A stretch of 64,000 nucleotides of DNA, from NCBI GenBank assembly GCA_032717465.1, contig CM064669.1, positions 41,698,782 to 41,762,781 on the forward strand, given 5' to 3'. Both the position numbers and the translations under genes were made by a program. Under the pieces are notes generated by a model. It worked only from the letters and a program-made list of their open reading frames with translations, was not told the origin of the DNA and searched no databases. The DNA is from Coenobita brevimanus. Taxonomy: Eukaryota; Arthropoda; Malacostraca; Decapoda; Coenobitidae. Positions within the stretch are counted from its first letter, which is position 1. Each line of letters begins with the position of its first letter. Of this stretch, positions 35,643 through 47,254 are shown one piece after another.

Positions 35643-35853
35643 ACAATGCCCCACACGAAACTAGCTTGATGTTATCTTACGTGTTGCGGGGACGGCTTAG
35701 TCTACTGTTGTGGACGGGGATGTGGCAGTGGGAATGAGAAATGAGCAAATGACACAAGTTAGACAATGACAACGCTGATTAAGCCGTCCCCTACATCACA
35801 CGAGAAAGCAACTGGTTGGGTGGAGCGGTATATATGGGCCATCCTGTATATCG
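35643..35853. mobile_element. MITE, copy 1 (mariner-like TA target?)
   Basis: Right end gtggagcggtatatatgggccatcctgtat matches the right end of the element at 36798-37030. The inner part (gggacggcttagtctactgttgtgg...gattaagccgtcccc) contains a subterminal inverted repeat, ggacggctta/taagccgtcc. The left end is decayed. Too short to encode a transposase. Confidence 0.55.
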
Positions 35854-35859
35854 AAATAA

Positions 35860-36795
35860 TTTGCTGATTGGTTTATTTGTGTGAGCAGTAACAATAGAAT
35901 CCCAGGAGAATTAGGATCCTTTGCCACGGAAGGTAAATCAAATGAACTACAAGAAAGTCTGAGTAATGCCGTCTTTCATCCAACTGCGCTTACGCTAACC
36001 CCAAATAAGCTGAGTTGAAAATGAGACACGCCATCCATTAAATTCACATCAGCTGATATACAGAGGCTCTTCCCGTAGTCCCCGAATACTAACGCCAATG
36101 AATGTGAAAGATAGCAGATAAAGGGTTAGCCTGCATTCGACTTGTAATAGAGTTCAAATGTAGCTTGATGCAAAGAATAATTTGAAGATCTGACTAAGCT
36201 TCAAAGAGTTCACTGGTCTACCATACGGAGTACCAAAAGGTCATAAAAATATTTCGACTATAAACTATTACAAACCCTCTGAATGACAGGCTACATTCAA
36301 AAATAAATACTGTATTCTTATGAACACAAAAAAATTATAATGCTCTAATGAATAACTAACACATACGAAATAAGGATGAAAAAAAGATGCTCAGCGAGCT
36401 TTATTATAGGCTAATTAACATAGGTACATATATACTGAAATATTGCAGACAATCTCGATCCACTTCATTTCGATAAATTTCTATTCAATAAACAGCAGCA
36501 CGGTGAGATATCAATTTCGAAACCTAGTGATGCGATTCTTGGAGGCCAACAAACTCATCAGAGAATTGTTAGTGAGTCTGTAACTGTTCGAGTTAAGTTT
36601 ATTGATATTAGCCTGTCCTCAGGTCTACCACCCAGTGTACGGCTAGTTTATGATCACACAAACAGTGTGGGTAAATGTATAAGCTGTGATGCGTTACGGC
36701 ATGTGCTGAGTCCTCGCTGGATTAACAGGAAACGGCTGAATCTCGGAAACAGCCTTCATGGAATTTATGGCCAATGTCCTGAGCCAGAGGCATTA
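35860..36795. other. No recognised gene
   Basis: AT-rich sequence between two related MITEs. Nothing is recognised. Confidence 0.5.
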
Positions 36796-36797
36796 AG

Positions 36798-37030
36798 ATA
36801 CATGGTGGCCCGTAAATAGCGCTCCGCTAGAAACTCACCTGGTGGTATTTTATGTATTGCGAGAATGGGTCAGTCTGCTGATGTGAGCGTGAGTGTTGCA
36901 GTGGAAGTAGGAACTGGATAAATGACGCAGGATCGACTTGATAACGCTGAGTAAGTTGTCCCAGCAACACAGGATAAAATACCCAGTGGAGCGGAACACG
37001 AGCATTATCATATGGGCCACCCTGTATACT
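36798..37030. mobile_element. MITE, copy 2
   Basis: Ends tacatggtggcccgta (left) and tatgggccaccctgta (right) are inverted repeats of each other, flanked by TA. Subterminal gtattttatgtattgcgag and acacaggataaaatac also pair. At about 230 bp it fits a non-autonomous TA-targeting DNA transposon (Tc1/mariner superfamily is likely but not proven). Confidence 0.65.
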
Positions 37031-37485
37031 AACAAAGCAAAATGGGGAAACTTTCATAATCCCCCTACGCGCTGCCTTAAACAAATGGGGATTCTGACAC
37101 GCACCACTTTACCATCAGCCCATCCGAGATCCGATCCTGTGCTGCCTAACGAACCGCGTGGGGACCAGGGCTTGGCTATGTCATTATCATCATCAAAAAC
37201 AGCGGCAGTAGTATCGATATAATCAATGCGGGATGAATGCCTCTCACCTTTTTCCACAGACATTTACTGACAGTCTCTTCCTTCCAGTTCCAGACAAATC
37301 CCCGAGTTTCACCTCACTTCTCATGTTATTCTACGAACCGCTGCCTTTCTCCCTTCACAATCCTGAACTGACTTTGACCATGCCAAGGTGTATTCGACAG
37401 TGACTACATTACCTAACTCAAAAAACCTGCCACGTGCCGCCTTCTTTGTCGTTCCGTAAGCAGCGTGCGTGTGGAGACATTCAAC
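37031..37485. other. No recognised gene
   Basis: Mixed-composition DNA; no motif is recognised. Confidence 0.45.
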
Positions 37486-37489
37486 TGCG

Positions 37490-37860
37490 TGTGCGGGGCG
37501 GGGGGTAGATGGGGAGCGAGAGGTGGGAAAGGCTAGGGGTCGAGGTGAATGAGAAGAGTGAGGTGTGAGGGGAATGGGGGAGGACGAGAAATGATGGGAC
37601 GAGGGAATGGAACGGGCGTGATGAAAGGTGGGGAGAAGGAGAGTGCTGGTGAGGGGAGGGGAGAATGGCAAAAGGTGATATAAGCGAAGATGGGAATGAG
37701 GAGAGGTGGAAAGAGTGGAGGAAGCGTAAGATTGGAGAGGGAGTAATGGGTGTAGGGTGGGGGTGGGGGTGCGAGTGCGGGTGCAGTGGAGTGGGAGAGG
37801 GGTATACGCGTGCAGGTGGAGGTGGGGGGGGGGAGGTTCGTGTGTGGGTGCAGTATGAGT
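37490..37860 (+). other. G-rich, strand-asymmetric segment
   Basis: Many GGGG runs (gcggggcggggggtagatgggg, gggtgggggtgggggt, ggtggggggggggagg). Quadruplex potential is high. Gly- and Pro-rich frames on the two strands are composition artefacts. Confidence 0.6.
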
Positions 37861-38045
37861 GTGTGGTATGCAGTCACCCCGGGACATGTCGGCAGCCGGG
37901 GAGTCAGTGTTAACAGTGTCAATCCGCATGGTAAACAACCCAGCACAGTCCAGGTTACTTACGTGTTTACAGCATTCTCTGTTTTCAGCCTCAGGAAAAG
38001 TGTGGGCTGCGAAATAACTTATATACAGACTCACACACAAGCACA
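37861..38045. other. No recognised gene
   Basis: Short intervening sequence; nothing is identified. Confidence 0.4.
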
Positions 38046-38046
38046 C

Positions 38047-38176
38047 GATCTCTCTCTCTCTCTCTCTCTCTCCGGTCTCACGGCAGACAATTAAGGTCAG
38101 CTTTCGTTGCGGACAAATTTAATGGGAACAAATCATTATGGGGTTGACAGGGAGACGGAGTATAGGTTTCGAAATT

Positions 38177-38250
<74 letters not shown>

Positions 38251-38302
38251 TACGCTCAAGTATACAAAAATATTTTTGAGCTCGGATCATGACAGAGAGG
38301 GA

Positions 38303-38348
<46 letters not shown>
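38047..38348. repeat. (TC)n, (CA)n and (GA)n microsatellite cluster
   Basis: A TC run at 38047-38074, a CA run of about 35 units at 38178-38248, and a GA run at about 38295-38348 lie within 300 bases. Confidence 0.95.
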
Positions 38349-38354
<6 letters not shown>

Positions 38355-39715
38355 CTACGTCAGAGTAAATAATGGACCTGAACACTAATCGCTTTCACAC
38401 ACTTACACTGCCTAATATCACGCCCACCATGGTATTCCTCTAAGTTTGTACTGCATCCCTCTCCCCACCAAAAAAAAAGAAAAAGAAAAAAAACTACAGC
38501 AGCACACCAGTACCCAATGGTTAATAAAACAAGCTTGGAAAATGGCTTTTGAATATTCATGTAATGTTCTTGCAGGTAAAGTTACAATGCACAATTAGTG
38601 AGACTACCTTTCTGCAGTCATCGTTTTTCATGGGCAAAAATGGTTTTAAACTCTGAAACACTATTTCCTCAGTCTGTTTTTATCGTTTAAGTAATATGAC
38701 TTTTTTTTTAAATCTTTGACCATTTATCTGTTTACTCCTATACAAAGTATGCTGATATCCTCACAATGTATTCAGTACACATTCATAGTATCAAGCCTGT
38801 ATTAGAAATATGTATTTAAGGTCACTGTTCTACCAGTATGTATATTATCCAAAGTATATGGCTTAGACTACTGTATATACTATAAATATTAATAACAGCG
38901 AAATAACATAGTAGTACGTGAAGTCAGATGCATAAATATATATATAAAGAACATGTTTCAACTGTACTGGTGGTGACTGACCCTGTGAGACAGTGTGTGA
39001 CTCAGATCATTCCTTGTTCCTTTGCTCCTTCGTCAATGTTCCATTGTTCCCTTCCGCATGAGTCATCCCCCACGCCACGAGAGCGATGGCCCTGCTTTGC
39101 TTGACCTCAGAAGCAATCGGCAAATTTCACCTCACGCTCACCCTTTGGTGATCGCCAAGACAGAGTTCATGGCAGAGCGTGAATGGAAAGTGTATTGTTC
39201 AAGACTCTCATGACATGTATCTATATTCCCCAAATAAGTTCAAAGAAATAAACAGTTGCTTCCGTTGATTACCACCCACTGAGGAACCTAAAATGCGGAG
39301 TCTACAGTATTCACATTTACTTTCTGTATTTAAAAAAAATTGCAATTGCACCGAGATCTAAACTAGCATGCAGATCTAATACTTAGTCCCAGTCGCACAA
39401 CTAAATATTAATGGATCTTAGAATATTGCTTTTATTTTATTATTTTCTTCCCTTTCCTCTACGCTTCTTGGGAGGGAGAACTGTTGGTTTTCTTTAACCA
39501 CTTCACTCAAATGATGTCATTCATATTCAAGTACTGCTGCTACCAGACGGCTTTAGAGGGACTGGGGGGTTACATACAGTTACCATTAAACCATTGACGT
39601 CTAGAAGTCTTTCCAAAGTTGAATAAAATTATCTGGTAGTTGCCAAAATGCAATACAAATACGGAACATCGAACTGAGAGTACTAAGCCTCTGGATCCTA
39701 CTTCCAGCAGGAAAC
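38349..39715. other. No recognised gene
   Basis: About 1.4 kb of AT-rich DNA. I see no coding, RNA or repeat signal. Confidence 0.5.
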
Positions 39716-39716
39716 A

Positions 39717-40510
<794 letters not shown>

Positions 40511-40514
40511 CACC

Positions 40515-41166
40515 ACTGGTGGTAGGTGGTGGCGATCATCATCCACTCACTTTCGTCATTCTACATTTGTGCCTGTTTGACCTCCTCCCTTCCTACTTCT
40601 CCTTTTCTTTCTTTCTTTCTTTTTTATTTTTTTCAGTTTTACGCCGTTTCCCCTTTTTTCTAAAAGGGGTAAGGCGTTGTCCGTGGGTGGAGGACTTAGG
40701 TTTGGGGCATGTAGCACTTTATGATCCTGATGTCTACCAATGATCCTTGGACTCTTGGACCTTCAACCCTTTGGCAAGAACTGAGCGCTCCAACCCAATG
40801 AGCCGTAACACTTTATATTACTCTTCTTTTCACTTCAGGTGGCTCTACAGAGCGACTAACATGATGGTTACATGTAACTCAGGAAACCATTTACAACGCT
40901 GGGTGGTAACAATACAGCCAAATTACGGGGTGAAGTGGAGCCTGCTACGGTGCTCTTGCTTACTCGATGGAGACCCAAGTGCTGCGTCCACGCATGAACC
41001 AAGTCTCCACACTTTTCCTCACGCCTCGCTATGGCGAGGCACTGTTAGCAGCAATGAAAATAGGTTCACTGCAAGGGGCTGCCATGCAAGGGAGGCTGGT
41101 AGCCTGCGACTGATTGGTTTGCTCGAACAGGCAGACTGGGATTGAATAACATCAACAACAACAACA
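40515..41166 (+). mobile_element. SINE-like repeat family 2, copy 2
   Basis: Longer copy of the family at 14735: ggctctacagagcgactaac, catgtaactcaggaaaccattta, gctgggtggtaac, ggggtgaagtgg, gaaccaagtctccacac, ggttcactgcaagg, ttggtttgctcgaacaggcagactggga and a (CAA)n tail. The 5' region contains a hairpin acgccgtttcccctttt/aaaaggggtaaggcgt at 40643-40676. Non-coding. Confidence 0.7.
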
Positions 41167-41307
41167 AGAACAACATTTGCCTACACATACAGAGAAGAAT
41201 CATCTGGAAAGTTTTATAAAGCTACAATAGATTCTATCTGAAGGAAGCCTTCCCAACACACATGTGACAGCTATAGTTTCACTGGACAGTCCATTGCCCT
41301 GGCAAAT

Positions 41308-41330
41308 ATATATATATATATATATATATA
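41308..41330. repeat. (TA)n at left edge of foldback element
   Basis: About 11 TA units immediately before the ggtgtaacgcg end of the element. Confidence 0.9.
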
Positions 41331-42954
41331 TGGTGTAACGCGACGTATGACAAAAACTTACACCAATGATCTATCATGTAATTTTGAGTATATTTTGTTC
41401 TATAAACATATGCTCTCTGCGACCCCATATCAGTACCCTGCATTCGACTGTTTTGTAGAAAAGCTTCGTCTCTTGCATGTGCCATTGGGTGAGAGCTTGG
41501 CAGGGCGACGGGAGACGAGTATTATTAGCTTATACTGCACTGTACATGAAAATCCCATATCCTATCAGTACACACGAGTTTTAAGAAGAAACTTTACGTA
41601 GTCTATTGATTCCTTAACATCGTCATGCATTCATGCAATTCTTTTGCACAAATCGACTGTAATTAAGGATTAAATTCAAAATTTTATGGCTTGCAATGGG
41701 GTAGGGAGGGAGGGAGGACAGGCTGTTGTTTTATGCCAGTTATGTAATATTTGGTTTGTAGGATGTTGCTACCAGCATTATCATAACACCCACAGCTCAC
41801 TCAGTGAAAGATCATTACTGTACTGAGTGACTAGCATCACTTTAAGTCAGGAGTAATATTATTATTCATTACAATTTTTCTGCTGCAAGTAAACGTGGCA
41901 CCATTTTTTTCATACGATGTTGACGTGACACAGGATTGAAAATGTAACGGCTATGCAGCTAGACCTATTTTTTTGCTTCTACTTGCGGCACTAACATCTG
42001 GCAACATGATATCTAGCTACATTCTGGATATTTTTGCCATTTTTAGGTGATATTCTAAAGATTATATCGAATTTTCTAGCAATGTTTTGCAGTGATTATT
42101 ATCTAGCGACATTCTAGCAAGTTTTCAGGACTAAACTAGCGAGATTGATGAAAAGGACTTGGCAACCCTGCGTCCACTGTCATTTGAACCGGAGCATTTG
42201 CAGGGGAGGACACACTTCAAATACTGTTCTCCTTGTTCTGTTGTTCACCGGGTTCAGCTTCACATGTTCATAAAACAGCATGTCACGTACGTACAGCAAT
42301 GAAGAATATGAAGATATCGAGTATTTTTTTACGGATTCTGCGATGGTAATGCCAGTCTGCAGAGAGGAACACAGGTGCATACCCAGTGGCGCCACGTTTA
42401 CTTGCAGCAGAAAAATTGTAATAAATAAAATTCTTCCTGACGAAGTGAGGCTAATCTTCCTTTAGAATAACGTATTTTCACTGAATGAGCTGTGGGTGTT
42501 ATGATAATGCTGGTAGCAACATCCTACAAACCAAATATTACATAACTGGCAATAACACACCAGCCTGGCCTCCCTCCCTCCCTACTCCCTTGCAAGCCAT
42601 AAAATTTTGAATTTAATCCTTAATTACAGTCGATTTGTGCAAAAGAATTGCATGAGTGCATGACGATGTTAAAGAATCAATAGACTACGTAAAGTTTCTT
42701 CTTAAAACTCGTGTGTACTGATAGGATATGGGATTTTCATATACAGTGCAGTACAAGCTAATAATACTCGTCTCCCGTCGCCCTGCTAAGCTCTCACCCA
42801 ATGGCACATGCAAGAGACGAAGATTTTCTACAAAACAGTCGAATGCAGGGTACTGATTTGGGGTCGCAGAGAGCATATGTTTATAGAACAAAATATACTC
42901 AAAATTACATGATAGATCATTGGTGTAAGTTTTTGTCATACGTCGCGTTACACC

Positions 42955-42958
<4 letters not shown>
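41331..42958. mobile_element. Foldback DNA transposon with arms of about 575 bp
   Basis: The left arm (41331-41905) and right arm (42387-42958) are reverse complements with few differences over their outer 480 bases: ggtgtaacgcgacgtatgac...cccacagctcacttcagtg-like ends pair with the matching right side. After a small unpaired part, attacaatttttctgctgcaagtaaacgtggc also pairs. The right terminus reads cagggtgtaacgcgacg outward-in; the left lacks the first few bases. Both sides sit in TA repeats, so TA could be the target. The inner 480 bases show no transposase, so it is non-autonomous. Superfamily is unproven (Tc1/mariner-like ends). Confidence 0.8.

Positions 42959-43020
<62 letters not shown>
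42959..43020. repeat. (TA)n at right edge of foldback element
   Basis: About 30 TA units directly after the right arm. Confidence 0.95.
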
Positions 43021-43022
<2 letters not shown>

Positions 43023-43119
43023 GTATGTATTTTCCATTTCCCTTAGTGTTATACATATTATTTCAAATCATAGTGAAATGTGGGAAGTCGTTTCCCTGGC
43101 AATTTTATCGGCAAGTGCG

Positions 43120-43600
43120 ATGAGTGGTGTGGTTACTTGTGTACTGAAAAATTTAGTGGTGTGGTGAAGCAGTGCGTGAAGTTGTGAGGGAGTGAGTAAA
43201 ATGGTCAGGCACTGTGGTGCTGTGCAGCATGGAGTGGTATGATGAAGCAGTGAATGGGGTGGTGATGTATTGAGTGATGCAGAGGTAAGTGGTGAACTGC
43301 GTTGTGTGGTAAGGTAGTGAGTGGTGTGGTGGTAATTGGTGTGGTGAGATGGTGTGGTGTGGTGAGATGGTGTGGTGAACAGAAGCAGTGACTGACGCAG
43401 AGAGAAGGTGTGTGGTGTAGTGGGGTGCTGAGTGGTGTCGTTATGTAGTATATGCTGTGGTTAAGCAGTGAGTGGTGTGGTGGCTCACTGACTGATGTGG
43501 TGAAGCAATGAGTGGTGTGGTGATGCAGTGAGTGGTGTGGTGAAAGAATGAGTGGTGTATCAAGGCAGTAAATAGTGCGGTGAGTGGTGTGGTGGACAGT
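43120..43600 (+). repeat. Degenerate GTG-GTGTGGTGA minisatellite
   Basis: Units like gtgagtggtgtggtgaagcaat of about 20-22 bases recur from 43120 to 43600, with decay. The His/Thr-rich - strand frame over it is a by-product. Confidence 0.75.
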
Positions 43601-44550
43601 GATATACTTGGTAGGCAATGCTAGGGTCCCTGTGATTACCATGGTTGGGGACAGATCAACTCTCAAAGTACAGAATATATTGTACCTTAGTCTCATGCAT
43701 CAGTTACCTTGTACGACTTATGGAAAGACTTAACCCTGTCTTTCGGAGCTGGTAGTACATGAATACATAAATATATATAGACTTCTAAGGCATGTGAATA
43801 CATTAATGTAGACGATACCCAACCTCTCCGTTCCAAAAGTCTGTCTTAAGCTGCATAGAACCGTCTGAAGACACGAAAAATAACATGACAAATAAGCAGG
43901 ACATGAGACTGGCCACAGTCCAACGGCTTGGCTTCATCCACATCCGCTCAAGCAGCTGCAGCGGCATCACTACTTCGATCCGACACCATGCTCGGATAGT
44001 GAAACTGGCAATACGATCCCGTAGATTTCATCCCGGCTTGCTACCACACCGCTACAGATATACAGTACACTGCTTGTCTTATCAGGCAGCTGCATATTGC
44101 AGCAAGGCAGGACAGGTGCCTGCTCCCACACACCTTCCTTTCTTAACACTCCCCCTGCACGCCTCCCCCAACACAATTACCAATACTTACATCCACTACG
44201 TTACACACTATCTCCCCCATCCTTTGACATCTTTGCCCAACCAAGCCGTAGTATTTCCTGTCATTCCACTACTTGCAAACTGAAACCTGAGGGAAGGCCG
44301 CTTGGGGCCGCCACGAAGGGGGTCACTAGGTGACTGAGTAGCCAGGGAGTGGCAGGAAGACAAACCGCTGATAGGGTTAGGTTCCCCATGAGGGGCAGTC
44401 CGGTGTACTGTAGGTGCAGGGGATCTCTCCTCACGAGGCTCTTTAGAGAGTGGAGGGGGTTAAAACCCAGCCCTGAGGACCACCGGCATAGGTAGGCCTA
44501 GGGAACCACTTTCTCTCCTTCTTCACCGGCACAGTGAGCTCCAAACCCCG
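43601..44550. other. No recognised gene
   Basis: A 132-codon frame at 43885-44283 shows no domain that I recognise. 44284-44550 may be the 5' untranslated part of the retroelement that follows. Confidence 0.4.
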
Positions 44551-44554
44551 TCCA

Positions 44555-45524
44555 ATGACCAGCACCTCTAAAGGAACCGTCCAGAGAATCCCACCTCCGA
44601 AGCAGCCGAGGAGTGGCAGCGGCCAGCCACCATCCTTCACCAAACTTTCCAGCACTTCGAAAAAGACCCAGTCCCATAAACCTATCACTGACCCTAAACG
44701 ACCAGGAAACCCAGAGACCTCAGAACTCGGGAAACGAAGATGCCTTGGTTAGGCGACCTCGCCAACCCCATCGCCGTCCCTCACCACGAAGGGGTCCTGC
44801 AGTGTGTGTGCGACCTCAGCCTCACCCAGACACCTCCTACCCAGCCTTCCTGCTCCCAAAACAAGACGCCTTCCCGACAACCGCAGAACTGGTGATGGCT
44901 CCAGACATTCCCCCCCCCCAACCAACACGACAATATAGCCCTCCCGACACCCTCAACATTGTCCAGCGGAACACCCGAGGGCTCAAGAATAAACGAGAGC
45001 TACTAGAGGAAATTGCATATCGAGACAACGAAGACGTTCTCCTCCTCCAAGAGACCCTCATCCCAGCACATTACTCCTTCAGAGTAACAGGGTTCACCTC
45101 CTACCTCCTTCCCTATGCTCGCAACGGCTCCCAGGGCTGTGCCAGTCTCGTAAAAAAATCGTATTCTTGCCACACCAACACGACCTCCTCCTCATTGAGG
45201 AGAAGGAACAGAAGTACCTGCAGGGTGTCAGTGTCACACTCAGGGACGGAAACCTGCAAGTCTTTAACGTCTACTGCAAGCCAGCGACAGAACATGACCT
45301 CGCAGAACTATTAACAACTGCCGTTAACCAACCAAACCTCATTGGAGGCAATTTTTACACGCATCATCCTCAGTTGTGATCCCCAACCTATGTAAATCAG
45401 GCCGGTCGACACATAAACGCGCTCCTAGACGAGACTGACGAGATCCCACTCCTCAACAACCCCAACGAACCCACCCACCTACATGGAGGACGCATCGACT
45501 TAACATTCACGTCCACAACCATCG
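44555..45524 (+). pseudogene. Non-LTR retroelement endonuclease, broken
   Basis: N-terminal part of an ORF2 endonuclease. A Pro-rich stretch (44.56-44.93 kb) is followed by LNIVQRNTRGLKNKRELLEE (44954 on; Trp is usual for the Arg after Gln), DVLLLQETLIP, and YARNGSQGCASLVKK. A frameshift near 45150 moves to LIEEKEQKYLQGVSVTL and LQVFNVYCKPA, then LIGGNFYTHHPQL (the GDFNAHH motif with D-to-N and N-to-Y changes). A TGA at 45377 stands where Trp is expected (LWSP). After it GRHINALLDE, NEPTHLHGGRIDLTFTS continue. Homology stops at the first unit of a 76-bp tandem array. No RT domain follows. Clade is I/jockey-like, unproven. Confidence 0.8.
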
Positions 45525-45775
45525 CAATTGCTAATTCACTCACCTGCTGCAAGTGAGGAACCGACAATTGCAGAGGGAAAGCCGTGGCTCTCAACCCCTG
45601 CAATTGCTAATTCACTCACCTGCTGCAAGTGAGGAACCACCAATTGCAGAGGGAAAGCCGTGGCTCTCAACCCCTGCAATTGTTAATTCACTCACCTGCT
45701 GCAAGTGAGGACCAGCAGTTGCTAAGGGAGAGCCGTAGCTCTCAACCTTGGCAACTGTTGGTTCACTCACTTGCC
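45525..45775. repeat. 76-bp tandem array, about 3.3 units
   Basis: Units start at 45525, 45601, 45677 and 45752 with the phrase caattgctaattcactcac (third and fourth units slightly changed). Periods are 76, 76 and 75. The first unit is joined to the end of the endonuclease homology, and the last partial unit ends at the stop codon of the - strand ORF. Confidence 0.9.
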
Positions 45776-46635
45776 TAATCTTCGGACCCGCTGCTCCCCT
45801 CCGCCGCCGCCGCCGTCTCCTCCTCCTTACGCCTCCGTTCCGCCTCCTCCTGCTCCGTGCTTCTCTGTTCCGCCTCTTCCTGCTCCCTACGGCGCTGCCT
45901 TGTCCCCTCCTCCCTACGCCGCTGTTCCGCCTCTTCCTGCACCCTACGGCGCTGCTCCGCCTCTGCTTGCCGCCGTTCGTTTTCACAACGCTTGCGGTCG
46001 GCCTCATCCCGTCGTTCTTTTTCCAACGCCTTCAAGCGGAGCTGGGCGGCCTTTTCGCGGCGTTGCACATCCCGTCGCAGTTCGTTTTCCTTCCTTTCCC
46101 TCTCTTCCACCACTCGCCGCTGCGCCGCATCCCGTCTCTCTTTGGCCTGCTGGCGCTTCTCTTGCAACTGCTGGTTGCGGCGCCGCTCGGCCTCATGCCG
46201 CCGCGCCTGGGCCTCCTTCATCATCTTGGCCTCGTCCCTGACTCTGGCGGGAGCGAACCGCGGGGTCTTGGGCCCCTCTGAGAAGGCGGTAGAGGAAGGG
46301 ACGTATGAGAAGGAGGAATCGGTTTGAGAGGAAAGGGAGGAGGAGGAGGTGTGGGTGGAAGAGGGGGCAGCGGTGGTGGTGGAGACTCTGGGGGTGGAGG
46401 TGGGGTCGCTGCCCCTCTCCTTCCGCCACTTTCGCGCCTGTATCCGACCACAAAGTCCATAGAACGATCGAGTGGACTCTATTTTGCACTCAATAGGGGT
46501 GAAGGCGCCCCTCGACCCCCATGCAGGCCGACTCACCCTATCACACCCTTTACCACTCTCTCTCCCACTCCCTCCACCACTCACGCCCCCACGCACCTTC
46601 TCATTCGCACCGGAAGCTTTCGAAGCAATAACCAT
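45775..46635 (-). CDS. 286-aa ORF with long charged helix; function unknown
   Basis: An uninterrupted ATG-to-TAG frame of GC-rich, non-microsatellite sequence. Residues 1-80 are Gly/Ser/basic with two Cys-containing patches (CDRVSRP, SFYGLCGRIQARK). 82-112 is Ser/Thr-rich. 130-278 is almost only Glu, Arg, Ala, Gln and Lys, predicting a single charged alpha-helix or coiled coil with local duplications such as EEAEQRRRE, QEEAEQRST and QEEAERRRK. No catalytic motif is seen. Its stop lies at the edge of the 76-bp array, so a retroelement ORF1 is one possibility; a host exon or an unrelated coiled-coil protein are others. No TATA or splice signal is evident. The repetitive GC-rich helix sequence could also stay open by composition, so expression is uncertain. 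Confidence 0.45.
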   Translation of the reverse strand: MVIASKASGANEKVRGGVSGGGSGRESGKGCDRVSRPAWGSRGAFTPIECKIESTRSFYGLCGRIQARKWRKERGSDPTSTPRVSTTTAAPSSTHTSSSSLSSQTDSSFSYVPSSTAFSEGPKTPRFAPARVRDEAKMMKEAQARRHEAERRRNQQLQEKRQQAKERRDAAQRRVVEERERKENELRRDVQRREKAAQLRLKALEKERRDEADRKRCENERRQAEAEQRRRVQEEAEQRRREEGTRQRRREQEEAEQRSTEQEEAERRRKEEETAAAAEGSSGSED

Positions 46636-46736
46636 TTTTTTTTTTCGCTAAGTTTTGTTGTGAAGCCGAAGTTACAAAGCAGCGACTGAAATACAGAGTT
46701 TGAGTGGAGGAATGGGTGAATTATTAGGGAAACTGA

Positions 46737-46738
<2 letters not shown>

Positions 46739-46779
<41 letters not shown>
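46739..46779. repeat. (GA)n microsatellite
   Basis: About 19 GA units. Confidence 0.95.
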
Positions 46780-46781
<2 letters not shown>

Positions 46782-47136
46782 TAAGACGATGTTGGTGAAG
46801 GTTGGAGCTGTGTACAGGTGTAGTAGTGCCAGGCCGTTGCACCTTACTTCATCTCGCCTCCTGTTCTCCCGTAGCTTGTGATGCGGATATATAATGCCAA
46901 GACCTAAAGAGTTCATAATGGCGATGGTGGTGGTGATGATTGTCGTGGTGGTGACGCTGATTCTGATGATGATGGTGATAGTAGTGATGACGATGATATG
47001 TTTTCCATGATGATAATGATGATGCTGAAACTGTACAGATACTGATGATGATGATGATGATGATAGTTTTGTTTTGTTGCTGTAATACGGAGAAGAAAGA
47101 AAGGAGACGAGAAAAAGAGCAGAAGGGGAAAGAGAG

Positions 47137-47174
<38 letters not shown>

Positions 47175-47254
47175 TTATATTCACCCACATTCCTGTTATT
47201 ATTATTATTATTATTATTATTATCCCCTCCATCATCCATCTTTCCTTCCATTTT
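46780..47254. other. GAT/GGT-rich low-complexity DNA, (CA)n and (ATT)n
   Basis: gatgatggtg-type sequence at 46915-47065, a CA run at 47138-47170 and an ATT run at 47198-47223. No gene is recognised. Confidence 0.7.

Noticed and set aside
37490..37860. CpG-island promoter
   Set aside because: The segment is G-rich on one strand with few CG dinucleotides in its core, and no gene or TATA element is recognised next to it.
43885..44283. 132-codon open frame as a host gene
   Set aside because: No recognised domain, no regular codon usage, and it sits just upstream of a retroelement; kept only as unassigned sequence.
45525..45775. CRISPR array
   Set aside because: The units are contiguous 76-bp tandem repeats without unique spacers, in a eukaryotic retroelement-rich context.
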